Positions 63,617 through 64,000 of a DNA stretch of 64,000 nt are shown piece by piece (the stretch's first letter is position 1; each line of letters begins with the position of its first letter). The stretch spans positions 687,427-751,426 of the forward strand of contig NZ_LMOR01000001.1 of NCBI RefSeq assembly GCF_001424225.1, written 5' to 3'. The notes under the pieces are model-generated. The model was not told the DNA's origin. It worked only from the letters and a program-made list of their open reading frames with translations, and did not search any database. Origin of the DNA: Microbacterium sp. Leaf151 (lineage in GTDB: Bacteria > Actinomycetota > Actinomycetes > Actinomycetales > Microbacteriaceae). The position numbers and the translations under genes are program-made.

Positions 63617-64000
63617 TCAGCCGAGCACGAACGACAGCACCAGCGTCATCCCGAGCGCGATGACCGACGCGAGCGAGACGCCCACCGTCACCGTCTTCAA
63701 TGCGCCCCGCACCGTCTGACCGAGGAACGACTGCAGCAGCCAGAACGTGTTCGATGTCACGTGCACGCAGAAGAGCGCTCCCGCGCCGGCGGCCAGCGCG
63801 ACCAGCAGGGGGTTGAGTCCCATGGTGGAGGCGATGGGCGCGATGATGCCGGCCGCGGTGATCGCCGACAGGGTGACCGAGCCGACCGCGACGTGCAGGA
63901 CGGCGGCCATGGCCCACACGACCAGGAGCGGTGCGAAGGGGGTGGCCTGGAGGGAGCCCTGGAGTATCTCGCCGAGGTCGCCCTGCGCGATCACCGCGGC
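63617..64000 (-). CDS. GntP-family permease, C-terminal part (cut by window end)
   Basis: The visible 128 residues are the C-terminal end of a GntP (gluconate/H+ symporter)-type permease: GSVTLSAITAAGIIAPIAST and the conserved CVHVTSNTFWLLQSFLGQTV, then VRGALKTVTVGVSLASVIAL. The rest lies beyond 64000. Substrate class (gluconate or a related sugar acid) is inferred from the family only. Confidence 0.85.
   Translation of the reverse strand, partial: AAVIAQGDLGEILQGSLQATPFAPLLVVWAMAAVLHVAVGSVTLSAITAAGIIAPIASTMGLNPLLVALAAGAGALFCVHVTSNTFWLLQSFLGQTVRGALKTVTVGVSLASVIALGMTLVLSFVLG

Overview
The window looks like a high-GC Gram-positive actinobacterial chromosome, most likely Microbacteriaceae (Microbacterium or a close relative). 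This rests on the GC-rich third codon positions, on family recognition, and on gene order; no database search was possible. From gyrB to a tRNA-Leu at about 19.8 kb the order matches, from memory, the origin-proximal block of Mycobacterium tuberculosis: gyrB-gyrA-DUF3566-tRNA-Ile-tRNA-Ala, then ppiA, rhomboid, crgA, a trpG/pabA-type amidotransferase, pknB-pknA-pbpA-rodA-pstP-fhaB-fhaA, then tRNA-Leu. dnaA and oriC should therefore lie a short way left of position 1.

Layout. (1) 0.2-5.4 kb: DNA gyrase and a small membrane protein, then two tRNAs. (2) 5.6-10.7 kb: NUDIX hydrolase, aminoacyl-tRNA deacylase, cyclophilin, rhomboid protease, CrgA, class E sortase and amidotransferase. (3) 10.7-19.6 kb, minus strand: the Ser/Thr kinase, phosphatase, FHA and peptidoglycan-synthesis cluster, packed with 4-bp overlaps. 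(4) 19.9-29.4 kb: a large LuxR/LAL regulator divergent from a membrane trio with two DUF6790-like paralogues, an Lsr2-like protein, a GlsB/YeaQ protein, a CHAD protein, an EEP-family hydrolase, a GntR regulator and a cold-shock protein. (5) 29.4-38.2 kb: a rhomboid-like/MprF-synthase fusion, a coiled-coil membrane protein, a HAD phosphatase, the mismatch endonuclease NucS, and an MFS/LacI divergent pair with twin palindromic operators. (6) 38.3-44.6 kb: a complete six-gene Mrp Na+/H+ antiporter operon. (7) 44.6-50.1 kb: an SRPBCC protein, a MacB-type ABC pair and a divergent two-component system. (8) 50.1-57.7 kb: an accessory stretch of small orphan membrane and secreted proteins, a TagE/GtfA-like glycosyltransferase, paired hairpins, and broken pieces that resemble plasmid-type helicase genes. 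(9) 57.8-64 kb: a TetR, degenerate ABC-like protein and YhgE/Pip operon, a two-HTH regulator, an EamA transporter, and a GntP-type permease cut by the window end.

How the parts fit. Regions 1-3 form the conserved growth-control core: PknA/PknB sense the wall through extracellular PASTA modules, PstP reverses their action, FhaA/FhaB read phosphothreonine, and PbpA/RodA/CrgA carry out wall growth and division. The rest is mostly envelope and stress physiology. The best candidates for undescribed biology are the degenerate ABC-like protein coupled to YhgE, the LuxR/DUF6790 locus, the rhomboid-MprF fusion, the PknA with PASTA plus a beta-sandwich, and the small-peptide cassettes of the 50-57.7 kb island. 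No CRISPR array, rRNA operon, intact transposase or prophage was seen.
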